From Bacteroidales bacterium (lineage in GTDB: Bacteria; Bacteroidota; Bacteroidia; Bacteroidales; F082): a DNA stretch of 64,000 bases. Positions 1-8,768 of the stretch are shown piece after piece (positions within the stretch are counted from its first letter, which is position 1; each line of letters starts with the position of its first letter). The notes under the pieces were generated by a model. The model searched no databases. It was not told the origin of the DNA and saw nothing but the letters and a program-made list of their open reading frames with translations. Both the position numbers and the translations under genes were made by a program. The DNA lies in the NCBI GenBank assembly GCA_016291135.1, contig JAEFAE010000001.1, positions 186,001 through 250,000 of the forward strand. Direction: 5' to 3'.

Positions 1-1
1 C

Positions 2-190
2 AAGAACAACATGGGCGCAGCCGCCAACACCCAAAGCGCTAGCGACGCCACTGCTCCCAAGACCACTGTGGTAAAAGAAAGCAAGAACAACATGGGCGCT
101 GCCGCCAACACCCAAAGCGCTAGCGACGCCACTGCTCCCAAGACCACCCTTGTGAAAGAAAGCAAGAACAACATGGGCGCTGCCGCCAAC
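2..190 (+). repeat. 81-bp in-frame tandem repeat (units start at 2, 83 and 164)
   Basis: 'aagaacaacatgggcgc' recurs with period 81; units 1 and 2 differ at about 5 of 81 positions. Confidence 0.9.
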
Positions 191-325
191 ATCAACCAAG
201 CCGCAGGCAAAACCAACCTTAGCACCGCCAGCAGCAACGATCACAAACTCAATCTGAAGCCCAAGACCCTCAAGGTCAAGAAAGACACTCCCCAGACTGC
301 CCAACCCGGAAAGGTCAACAGATAA
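2..325 (+). CDS. C-terminal part of a tandem-repeat protein (27-aa repeat MGAAANTQSASDATAPKTTVVKESKNN), truncated by the window start
   Basis: Open frame from position 2; two near-identical 81-bp units plus the start of a third; TAA at 323-325 followed by a terminator-like hairpin. Confidence 0.6.
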   Translation, partial: KNNMGAAANTQSASDATAPKTTVVKESKNNMGAAANTQSASDATAPKTTLVKESKNNMGAAANINQAAGKTNLSTASSNDHKLNLKPKTLKVKKDTPQTAQPGKVNR

Positions 326-342
326 TCAACACGAACAACGAT

Positions 343-375
343 AAAAAAAGCAGGCCGATGAGCCTGCTTTTTTTA
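343..375. terminator. Bidirectional intrinsic terminator
   Basis: aaaaaaAGCAGGCcgatgaGCCTGCTttttttt between convergent genes. Confidence 0.8.
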
Positions 376-1344
376 TTTCTCCCTGCCCGAGAGCAGTTCC
401 ATATACCTCCGGAGGTGTCGTTTGTTTTCCTCCGGGACCTGAACTGCATCGAGGCAGGCGGACGCCTGTCGCTCATAAGCGGCCATCGCCGATTCCGTCA
501 CTTGCTTGACGCCAAGGCGGTCATAGAGCGCCAGCACGGCGGCCACCTTTTCCTGAGGATCGATCGGCACTTGGCCGGAGTAGAGCGATAGCAAGCGTTC
601 CCGATCCATTGGGCCAGCCAGCTCCAAGGCGCGCAGGTAGAGGTAGGTCTTCTTGTTTTCCACGATGTCGCCCCCCGTGACCTTGCCAAAGACCGACACA
701 TCGCTGTAGCAGTCGAGGATGTCGTCCCAGAGTTGGAACGCCATGCCATGGGCGATGCCGAAGTCGTAGAGATGCCGCTGGTCTTCCTCGCCAGCGCCTG
801 CGACGACCGCCCCCATCTGCAGGCTGGTCGCCAACAACACGGCGGTCTTCAACCGGATCATCTCCAGGTATTCGGGGATGGACACAGACGCCCGATGCTC
901 GAACTCGAGGTCGTATTGCTGGCCCTCACACACCTCCCGCAACACCTTCACCAACAAGGCGGTCGTATCGAGCGCCTTGGGCGTGCGCATGACAAACTCA
1001 AAGGCCCGGATCAGGGCGGCGTCGCCCGAAAGGATGGCTGTGTTGGTGTTCCATTTCTTATAGACCGTCGCCATGCCGCGGCGCAACGGGGCCTGATCCA
1101 TGATGTCGTCGTGGATCAAGGTGAAGTTGTGTGCCGTTTCCAAGGCCAAGGCGGGGTATTTCGCCGCCTCGACATCGCCTCCGAAGAGGTCGCAAGCCAG
1201 CAGACAGAGCATGGGACGCAGACGCTTGCCCTTCTGCAATACGGTATAGGCGACCGGGGCATAGAGCCCTTCGGGCTGGCCGCCGAAATCGGCGGAGGCG
1301 ATGAAGGCGGCCATTTCCTGTTGTAACTGTTGTATCTTTTCCAT
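373..1344 (-). CDS. Polyprenyl synthetase family protein
   Basis: Isoprenyl synthase motifs: GKRLRPML, HDDIMD, LWDDILD. Confidence 0.9.
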   Translation of the reverse strand: MEKIQQLQQEMAAFIASADFGGQPEGLYAPVAYTVLQKGKRLRPMLCLLACDLFGGDVEAAKYPALALETAHNFTLIHDDIMDQAPLRRGMATVYKKWNTNTAILSGDAALIRAFEFVMRTPKALDTTALLVKVLREVCEGQQYDLEFEHRASVSIPEYLEMIRLKTAVLLATSLQMGAVVAGAGEEDQRHLYDFGIAHGMAFQLWDDILDCYSDVSVFGKVTGGDIVENKKTYLYLRALELAGPMDRERLLSLYSGQVPIDPQEKVAAVLALYDRLGVKQVTESAMAAYERQASACLDAVQVPEENKRHLRRYMELLSGREK

Positions 1345-1415
1345 AGCACAAAAATAGTGGTTTTTTTGGTGCGATATTTGCATGGTGAATTATTTTTGTT
1401 TCAACACCAAGCACC

Positions 1416-2333
1416 ATGAAAAAAATCTTGCTTCCCCTTTCCCTGATGGTCGTCGTGCTGGCCACCTCCTGCAACACGACCCGAAAACTCTATGAAGCCC
1501 AACAATACGACCAAGTGATCCAACGCGAGGCGCCCAAGGTTTGCGAGGGGCGGATCAACCCCAACATGATCGGCCTGATCGCCGCCTCCTACCACCGCGC
1601 CAACCAGGCCGACCACGAGCGGATCCAGGCCCTCAAGGCCTCCGGGCAACCCGAGGTCTGGCCCGAGATCTACGAACGATTCTGCAGCATGAAGGGCCGC
1701 AACCAAGCCTTGGCCTGCTTCCCGAAACAGGTGAAAAACGACATCCAATATACCACGCTCCAGCTCGACGAGGAGCTGAAAGCCGCCCAAAACAAGGCCG
1801 AGGCCTACCTGACGGCCAAAATCAGCCAAACCCTCGACGGCACCCAGCCCGACCTGGAGGAGATCGACCGCATGATCCGGAGGCTCCAAGACCTCAATCC
1901 GGAAAACACCCGCCTCAACGAGTTCAAGGTGCGCTCGCTGGCCAAACGCTACGGCGACCTCTCCCGCATCATGCACGTCGATGTCGTGAAACAGCAGGTG
2001 AGTCCCAACCGCGACGAGACCGTAACGTTCAAGGAAAGCGCCAACGGCCTCACCGCCTCGGTCACCGACCACACGCTGTCAAAGACCGCCAACGCACAGG
2101 GCAAGGTACGGTTCATCGATCCCAAGAGCAAGCGCCTGCTGCTTTCGGTTCCTTTCGATGTCAGCTCCAAGTTCAACGCCACCTACACCCAGGTGGAAGG
2201 CCCGACGGAGGCCTGTTCGGAACAGACCCTGGAACGGCTCCGGCAAGCGCCGGTCCCCTTCCCGACCGACCAAAGCCTGTTGGAGGATGCCCTCCGCCAG
2301 CTGAACGAAAGCTTCTCCCAATGGATACAATAA
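1416..2333 (+). CDS. Hypothetical lipoprotein
   Basis: Lipobox-like N-terminus (MKKILLPLSLMVVVLATSC); no family recognised. Confidence 0.6.
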   Translation: MKKILLPLSLMVVVLATSCNTTRKLYEAQQYDQVIQREAPKVCEGRINPNMIGLIAASYHRANQADHERIQALKASGQPEVWPEIYERFCSMKGRNQALACFPKQVKNDIQYTTLQLDEELKAAQNKAEAYLTAKISQTLDGTQPDLEEIDRMIRRLQDLNPENTRLNEFKVRSLAKRYGDLSRIMHVDVVKQQVSPNRDETVTFKESANGLTASVTDHTLSKTANAQGKVRFIDPKSKRLLLSVPFDVSSKFNATYTQVEGPTEACSEQTLERLRQAPVPFPTDQSLLEDALRQLNESFSQWIQ

Positions 2334-2361
2334 AAAAAGCGGGGCGCGCCCCGCTTTTTTT
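2332..2361. terminator. Bidirectional intrinsic terminator
   Basis: aaaaaaaGCGGGGCGCGCCCCGCttttttt. Confidence 0.85.
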
Positions 2362-2364
2362 CGT

Positions 2365-3582
2365 TTACCATTTCAGGATCCGCCTGAAGTCGTATTCCTC
2401 CGGATCGGGCACGTAGGCCTTGGCCGCCTCGTAATCCTCGGGACTGAGGTACTGCAGGCCATCGTTGAAGATCAGCTCGGCCTTCGGACCGTTGAGGTTG
2501 ACCAGTCGTGGCTTGATCTTGCCGTTCTCGTCCTCCACGTCTTTCAGGTAAAGCGGGATGATCTCGCCCTTGGGGTTGGTGGTGACCATGGCGCCGGTGA
2601 CGCCCTTGTCGAAGAGCTTCTTCACGCCATAGCCCAGCAAGGAGCAATAGGTCAGGTCGTAGCCGTTGGGCTGCACGCAGCGGATGCCGTAGCCGATCTC
2701 CACCGGGCGGCTTTTGACGGAGATGCCCAGCAGCTTCAGCCGCTGTTGCAACAACAAGTTGAAGATGTGGGCCTTGCTCACATTGCCCAACTCGGGATGG
2801 CCGTGCTCGTCGTAGGTGAAGGCCACGCCCGACTTCTCGATCTCGGCGTCGGTCATGAAATGGAACACGCCTTCGCTGATGATGATGACGCCATACTCAA
2901 TGCCTAACAATTTACGCTTGACGATGGAGCTGACCATCAGCCGGATGATCGACTCCAAGGTGACCTGGGTGTGATTGAACATCTCGGGGATGATGACCAT
3001 GGGGCAATGGCAGGCGGAGGTCATGCCAAAAGCCAGGTGGCCGGCCTCGCGTCCCATGGCGGAGAGCACAAACCAGTTGCCGCTGGTACGGGCATCCTCA
3101 TAGACGGTCTGCACCAGATGCACGGCGGCGTCCTTGGCGGAATAGTAGCCGAAGGTGGGGTTGCCATCGGGCAGAGGCAGGTCGTTGTCGATGGTCTTGG
3201 GCACGTGGATGTTCTGGATCTGCACGTTGTTCTCGCTCAGGTACTTCGAGATGCGGTTGGCCGTGGAGGCGGTGTCGTCGCCACCGATGGTGACCAGCAG
3301 CTTCACGTTGTTCTTCACAAAGAAGTCGGTATTGAACTCCTCGTTCTTCGGTTTGTAGCGGCTCATGCGGAGGGCCGAACCGCCCTGTTTCTGGATCTCA
3401 TCCGCATAGATGAAGTCGATCTCGTCGACTTGAGGATTGGCTTTGAAAAGGTTCTTGTAGCCGTCGTTCAGGCCCAGGACACGGTATCCCGCCTTCAGAA
3501 AGGTTTTGGCCACGGTGCTGATGACCGTGTTGATGCCAGGAGCCGGACCGCCGCCGGCGAGGATGACAATAGCGTCTTTCAT
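2365..3582 (-). CDS. 6-phosphofructokinase, probably pyrophosphate-dependent
   Basis: GGGPAPGIN, GGDDTAST and PKTIDND motifs; GGDD and PKTIDND typify PPi-PFK. Confidence 0.85.
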   Translation of the reverse strand: MKDAIVILAGGGPAPGINTVISTVAKTFLKAGYRVLGLNDGYKNLFKANPQVDEIDFIYADEIQKQGGSALRMSRYKPKNEEFNTDFFVKNNVKLLVTIGGDDTASTANRISKYLSENNVQIQNIHVPKTIDNDLPLPDGNPTFGYYSAKDAAVHLVQTVYEDARTSGNWFVLSAMGREAGHLAFGMTSACHCPMVIIPEMFNHTQVTLESIIRLMVSSIVKRKLLGIEYGVIIISEGVFHFMTDAEIEKSGVAFTYDEHGHPELGNVSKAHIFNLLLQQRLKLLGISVKSRPVEIGYGIRCVQPNGYDLTYCSLLGYGVKKLFDKGVTGAMVTTNPKGEIIPLYLKDVEDENGKIKPRLVNLNGPKAELIFNDGLQYLSPEDYEAAKAYVPDPEEYDFRRILKW

Positions 3583-3614
3583 ATTTCAAGATTTAAAGAT
3601 TTCTGATTTCAAGA

Positions 3615-6581
3615 TTATTCAATGACGAATTCGTCGCAGAAGATCCAGGCAGGTTGCCCGGCACCGGGATGCCAGTCGGGACAGGTACCGATGTTCTTGG
3701 CCGCCATTTTCACATAACGGGCCTCGCAACGCGTACGTGCCTCCAGCTCCTGGATCACGCCGGTATCCACGTCCATCGGGACCGTATTGACCGCACGGCC
3801 CACCTGACGGAACTGCTTGCCGTCGTCCGAGACGAAGAAGGTGACCTCGCTGGGCATGAAGATCCAGGAAGCCTGGTCCTGCAGGAAGCTGCCGGCAAGG
3901 CGGTTGATCCGCTGCTTGGATCCCAGGTCGACCGTGGCCACCAGATCGACCCCATGGTAGCCTTGCCAGGTGCCGGTGCGGAAATTGTCGCCGCCACGGA
4001 GGTGGTCGATGAGGGCTTTCTGGCCGCCCGCCTCATATTGATCGGAATAGGGATGCTCCAGACGCACCGCCCGTTTGGCATCGATGAGATGGTACTCCGC
4101 ATCCGCCACACGACTCCAACGACCCTCCTGCAAGGCAGCCGCACGGACCGTCGAGGTCTGTTTCAACACGATGGGCTCGGTATAACGCGGGCTGTTCTCG
4201 TTGGGCTCACTGCCGTCGAGCGTGTAATACACTTGGACACCCTCCACCGGATGGCTCATGGTCACCGTCAGGCTGTCGAAGAAGGCGTTGTGCTCGGCAT
4301 TGATGGACGGCACCACCACAATCGACGCGCCAGGGATGCGCATCACCGGGCATTGCTCGGGTGCCGTGGCCCAAGAGGTCTCAGGGTTGTCCGTCATGGT
4401 AAACACCAGTTCGCCGCCCTGATAGAGCTCGTCGAAGGTGATGTAGCTCCGTTCCAGCGGCTTGCCGTTGAGTTTCACCGATTTGACGTAACGGTTGGCA
4501 GGGGTCAGGTTCTTGGCGACCACCGTGAAGCACTTTCCGTTGTCGAGGGTCATGGCTACCCGCTCAAAGCGAGGCAGACCCAGCACATAATAGCCCGAAG
4601 CGGGGGTGGCGGGATAGAAGCCCATGGCGGAGAACACGCCCCAGGCCGACATCTGGCCACAGTCTTCGTTGCCGCTGAGGCCGTCGCGACCGTCGGTGTA
4701 ATACTCATCCAGGATCTGGCGCACATAGCGCTGCGTCTTGGTAGGCTGTCCCACAAAGTTGTACATATAGACCGTATTGTGGCTCGGCTCGTTGCCGTGG
4801 GCATACTGTCCGATCAGGCCGGTGATGTCCACCTGCTCGCGACCCGACAACTTGCTCGAGGAAGTGAAGAGCGCATCCAGTTTCTTGGCATACGCCTCCC
4901 GGCCACCCATCATGTCGATGTGGGTGTTGACGTCTTGGGGAACAAAGAAGTTGTATTGCCAAGTGTTGGCTTCCGTCAGGGTGAAGTTGACCTGGGTGGG
5001 GTCGAAGGGTTGCATGAACCCGCCGTTGCGACGGCCATGGAAGAACTGGTCCTCGGGGTTGTAGAGGTTCTTGTAGGCCTGTGCCCGCTGGTAGAACTCG
5101 TCGGCGATGTCGTTACGCCCCATGGCCTCGGCCATCCGGGCCACACACCAGTCGTCGTAGGCATATTCCAGGGTCTTGGAAGTCGCCTCGCCTTCGAGGT
5201 CGACGGGGATGAAGCCATAGTTCCGATAGGCACCCATGCCACGACGGTCCTGACGGGAGGAGTTGACCATGGCTTCGAGGGCCTTCTCGGCGTCAAAGCC
5301 GCGGATGCCCGTGAAATAGGCATCGGCAATCACCGGAATGGCATGGTTGCCGATCATGCAATGGGTTTCGTTGCCGGCCAGCTCCCAAATGGGAAGCATG
5401 TGTTCGGGATCGGTCTCGTAATTATTAATAAAGGTATTGATGAAATCGATGGTGCGTTCCCGCTGGATGAGGCTGAAGAGCGGATGCAGGCTCCGGAAGG
5501 TGTCCCACAATGAGAACACGGTATAGACGGGACGGTCGGCATGATGGATCTGAAGGTCGTGGGCACGGTAGCGTCCGTCGGCATCGGAGAAGAGGTTCGG
5601 GGCGATCATGGCGTGGTAGAGGTTGGTATAGAACACCCGGATGTCGGCCTCGTCGCTGCCTTGCACACGAAGGCAGCCCAAAGCCTCGTTCCATTGGCCG
5701 AAGGCACGCTCCGCCAAGGCATTGAAGTCGAAATCGCCCTCAGGAAGCTCGGCATATAGGTTGTTCTTGGCGCCGGCACCATCGACGGCTGAGAGGCCGA
5801 TGCGCATCACGAGCGGTTCCCCAGAGAGGGCCTCGAAACGGAAGGCGGCTTTCAGATGGTCGCTGGCCGCACCCTCGCCTGCCACCTCCTGGCCATGGTC
5901 ATAGAAGGCATGGGACAGGATGGGATGGGAGAACTCCGCGTAGAAAAAGAGGGTCTGGTCGTTGGCCCAGTCGCGCGTACGACGGTAGCCGCAGATCGCC
6001 CGGTCCGAAACGACGTTCAAGGTGGATTCGTATACGAACTCGTCGTTGACGCCCTCCACCATGTCGAGGAACAGCTGGGCATCGGCCCCTTCGGGGAAGG
6101 TGCAGCGCATCATGCCCACACGCTGTCCGGTGGTCAGCTCCACCTGGATGTTGTCGTCGTCGAGCAGGACACTGTAATAGCCGGCGCGGGCAGTCTCGTT
6201 TTCATGGCGGAAAGAGGAACGGTAGCCCGAATCCGGATGGTCGGCTTCCCCCTTGTCGAGTTGCAATGCCCCAGTAAAGGGCATGAAGCGGAAGTCGCCG
6301 TAATCGGAACAGCCCGTGCCGCTCAGGTGGGTCGTGCTGAAACCGAGGATGGTATGGTCGGAGGTGTGGTAGCCCGAGCAGCCGTCCCAGTCGTTCATCC
6401 GGGTGTCGGGACTGAACTGGATCATGCCGAAAGGCACGGTGGCACCGGGGAAGGTATGTCCATGGCCGCCAGTACCGATAAAGGGATCGACCATGGCGGC
6501 TGGCGTTTCCACAAAGGCCGGCTCTTGCCGGCAGGCCGTGACACTCAACAGTATCAAGGCGAAGAGCAGGATTCGTTTCAT
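3615..6581 (-). CDS. GH92 family glycosyl hydrolase (alpha-mannosidase-like)
   Basis: MVDPFIGTGGHGHTFPGATVPFGMIQFSPD, GNEDCGQMSAWGVFSAMGFYPATPASGYYVLG; C-terminal discoidin-like region. Confidence 0.9.
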   Translation of the reverse strand: MKRILLFALILLSVTACRQEPAFVETPAAMVDPFIGTGGHGHTFPGATVPFGMIQFSPDTRMNDWDGCSGYHTSDHTILGFSTTHLSGTGCSDYGDFRFMPFTGALQLDKGEADHPDSGYRSSFRHENETARAGYYSVLLDDDNIQVELTTGQRVGMMRCTFPEGADAQLFLDMVEGVNDEFVYESTLNVVSDRAICGYRRTRDWANDQTLFFYAEFSHPILSHAFYDHGQEVAGEGAASDHLKAAFRFEALSGEPLVMRIGLSAVDGAGAKNNLYAELPEGDFDFNALAERAFGQWNEALGCLRVQGSDEADIRVFYTNLYHAMIAPNLFSDADGRYRAHDLQIHHADRPVYTVFSLWDTFRSLHPLFSLIQRERTIDFINTFINNYETDPEHMLPIWELAGNETHCMIGNHAIPVIADAYFTGIRGFDAEKALEAMVNSSRQDRRGMGAYRNYGFIPVDLEGEATSKTLEYAYDDWCVARMAEAMGRNDIADEFYQRAQAYKNLYNPEDQFFHGRRNGGFMQPFDPTQVNFTLTEANTWQYNFFVPQDVNTHIDMMGGREAYAKKLDALFTSSSKLSGREQVDITGLIGQYAHGNEPSHNTVYMYNFVGQPTKTQRYVRQILDEYYTDGRDGLSGNEDCGQMSAWGVFSAMGFYPATPASGYYVLGLPRFERVAMTLDNGKCFTVVAKNLTPANRYVKSVKLNGKPLERSYITFDELYQGGELVFTMTDNPETSWATAPEQCPVMRIPGASIVVVPSINAEHNAFFDSLTVTMSHPVEGVQVYYTLDGSEPNENSPRYTEPIVLKQTSTVRAAALQEGRWSRVADAEYHLIDAKRAVRLEHPYSDQYEAGGQKALIDHLRGGDNFRTGTWQGYHGVDLVATVDLGSKQRINRLAGSFLQDQASWIFMPSEVTFFVSDDGKQFRQVGRAVNTVPMDVDTGVIQELEARTRCEARYVKMAAKNIGTCPDWHPGAGQPAWIFCDEFVIE

Positions 6582-6686
6582 AAGTAGGTTGTCAAGAATT
6601 GTTTTCCAAAAATAAAAAGAATTCATGTGCGCAACCGAATCCAAGAAAAAAAATTCGTTTTACCCCTTGAAAAAACGAAAAATGTG

Positions 6687-6694
6687 TATATTTG
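6687..6694 (+). promoter_or_regulatory. Bacteroidetes -7 box TATATTTG
   Basis: TAnnTTTG consensus upstream of the 6758 CDS. Confidence 0.55.
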
Positions 6695-6757
6695 TAGGCT
6701 CAAAAGAATGTTATCGACAACACATCTTACACAATTATTAACTTAAAAACATCAACA

Positions 6758-8686
6758 ATGAAAAAACTGTTTACTTTACTGATGGTTTTGGCCGTTGCCT
6801 CTGTCGGCTACGCCCAAGTAAGATCCATGTCCAAGAATGATCTTGGTAAAGTTGCCAAACAGCGCGTCGCCCTCCGTAATGATGGCAACGAGGCCTTGGT
6901 GAATGTCCAGAGCCAACCCAACATGACGAGAACCAATGGCGAACTGGATTACACCTTCTACGACTGGCAGACCAACTGCGCCTCCCGTACCTGGACCAAG
7001 GTCTGGGACGACGGCAAGATCAACTTCGCTTTCACCACTGCCTCTGACGCTGCCTACTCCGACCGTGGTACCGCCATCGGCACCTACGACAGCAACAACG
7101 ACGAATGGATTCCGCTTGGCGGCCGTATCGAGAACGAAAGAACCGGTTTCGGTACCATCGCCCAGTACGGTGCCAACGGCCTTGTGGTCGCTGCCCACAC
7201 CTCTTCTGAATGCGGCGTCTACATCGTGGAAGACAAGGACAACATGACTCCTGGTAGCGCCATCACGCTGGAGAAGCTGGATCCCACCAACGATCCTTGC
7301 TGGCCCAACGTCATGACCTCTGGTGCGAACCGCGACATCATCCACGTTGTCGCCACCGCCAGCGCCAACAACCTGGACGGCATGGAAGACGTCACCGACC
7401 CCATCATCTACTTCCGTTCAACCGACGGTGGTGAAACCTGGGACAAGGAAAACGTCGTTCTGCCCTTCATGGGTCCTGAATACGGCCTCGACTGGGGTTC
7501 CAACGTGTGCTACTGGATGGAGACCACCGAAGACAACTGCCTCGCCTTGGTCGTGAACAACGCCTGGAGCGATGGTATGGTCCTCTACAGCTACGATGAT
7601 GGTGAAACCTGGGACAGAATCGTGTTCTACAAACACCCCGGTATCGATGCTAACTTCACCGATATGTATCTCATGTATCCCCGTTGGGTCTCCGCCCAGT
7701 GGGATCAGGGTCACAACCTGCACATCGCTTACGAATTCAACGCCACCACCGGTGAACCCGGTTCTGGCAGCTACTATCCTGGACTCGGTGGTGTTGGCTA
7801 CTGGAACGAGAACCTGCCTTACCATGGCTGCGACACCTGCCCGTATCCTTATGGCAATTCCCACGTGGTTGGCGAGCCTTTCGTGATGGACACCGTCTAC
7901 ATTTACGAAGACATCTATGCCAGCTGGGGCTTCTTCTCCGACGCCTCCCACGAGTCATGGCCTGAATACATCGGACCCCTCGTCTCTCTGACGGACGCTG
8001 GTGACCCGGAAGATCCGTGGCACGATGAAATCACCGCCTTCAACCTGGTCAATAGTGATGCCAGAGGCCAACACGGCAAATACAACTGCGGTGTCTGCGC
8101 CAATCCTGTGCTTTGCAGAGTCCCCGGCAGCGACGACTTCGTGGCCGTTTGGAGCATGATGGACGAAAACCACCAGGACGAAAGCGATAACTACTACTTC
8201 AAACTCTATGCGAGATACTCCGGTGACGGTGGTTTCACCTGGAGCCCGATGAAGGCTTTGACCAAGGCCACCCTCTTCAGAACCGCTGAGATGGTTTACT
8301 GCCAAGCCGCTGTGGTGGGCCACACTTTGGTTGTCGCCTGCCAGTCCGACCAAACCGCCGGTACCTACGTCCAGGGCGACGATGCCGCGGGTGACGACAA
8401 CTTCTACCAGGGCTTGACCTTCAACCTGGACGAACTGTTCGACAACGTCAGCGTTCCTGAGATCGCCAACGAAACCAAGATGACGATCTGCCCGAACCCG
8501 GCCGTTGACAACCTCGATGTGACGCTGAGCAGCAATGCCGAGATCGTGATCTACAACATCATGGGTCAGGTGGTTGCCAGCCAGATGGGTCATGTCGGTC
8601 TCAACACCGTCCGCGTCTCCAACCTCAGCAGCGGTGTTTACTTCATCAACGCCGGCAACGACACCCAGAAGTTCGTTGTCAAATAA
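6758..8686 (+). CDS. Secreted protein with T9SS type A C-terminal sorting domain
   Basis: Signal peptide MKKLFTLLMVLAVASVGYAQ; repeated SxDGGxTW-type (BNR-like) motifs; C-term ICPNPAVDNLDVTLSS..VIYNIMGQVV..LSSGVYFIN..KFVVK. Confidence 0.85.
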   Translation: MKKLFTLLMVLAVASVGYAQVRSMSKNDLGKVAKQRVALRNDGNEALVNVQSQPNMTRTNGELDYTFYDWQTNCASRTWTKVWDDGKINFAFTTASDAAYSDRGTAIGTYDSNNDEWIPLGGRIENERTGFGTIAQYGANGLVVAAHTSSECGVYIVEDKDNMTPGSAITLEKLDPTNDPCWPNVMTSGANRDIIHVVATASANNLDGMEDVTDPIIYFRSTDGGETWDKENVVLPFMGPEYGLDWGSNVCYWMETTEDNCLALVVNNAWSDGMVLYSYDDGETWDRIVFYKHPGIDANFTDMYLMYPRWVSAQWDQGHNLHIAYEFNATTGEPGSGSYYPGLGGVGYWNENLPYHGCDTCPYPYGNSHVVGEPFVMDTVYIYEDIYASWGFFSDASHESWPEYIGPLVSLTDAGDPEDPWHDEITAFNLVNSDARGQHGKYNCGVCANPVLCRVPGSDDFVAVWSMMDENHQDESDNYYFKLYARYSGDGGFTWSPMKALTKATLFRTAEMVYCQAAVVGHTLVVACQSDQTAGTYVQGDDAAGDDNFYQGLTFNLDELFDNVSVPEIANETKMTICPNPAVDNLDVTLSSNAEIVIYNIMGQVVASQMGHVGLNTVRVSNLSSGVYFINAGNDTQKFVVK

Positions 8687-8720
8687 GGTTTGATGGATTA
8701 AGACATCCCTTTGAAACAAG

Positions 8721-8754
8721 CAACGCCCGGCGCATGCCGGGCGTTGTTTTTTTA
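8721..8754 (+). terminator. Intrinsic terminator
   Basis: CAACGCCCGGCgcatGCCGGGCGTTGttttttt. Confidence 0.85.
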
Positions 8755-8768
8755 TTTCCCTTGCGCGC

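Noticed and set aside
3654-5513. 619-aa ORF on the + strand
   Set aside because: Antisense to the GH92 gene; no recognisable motifs.
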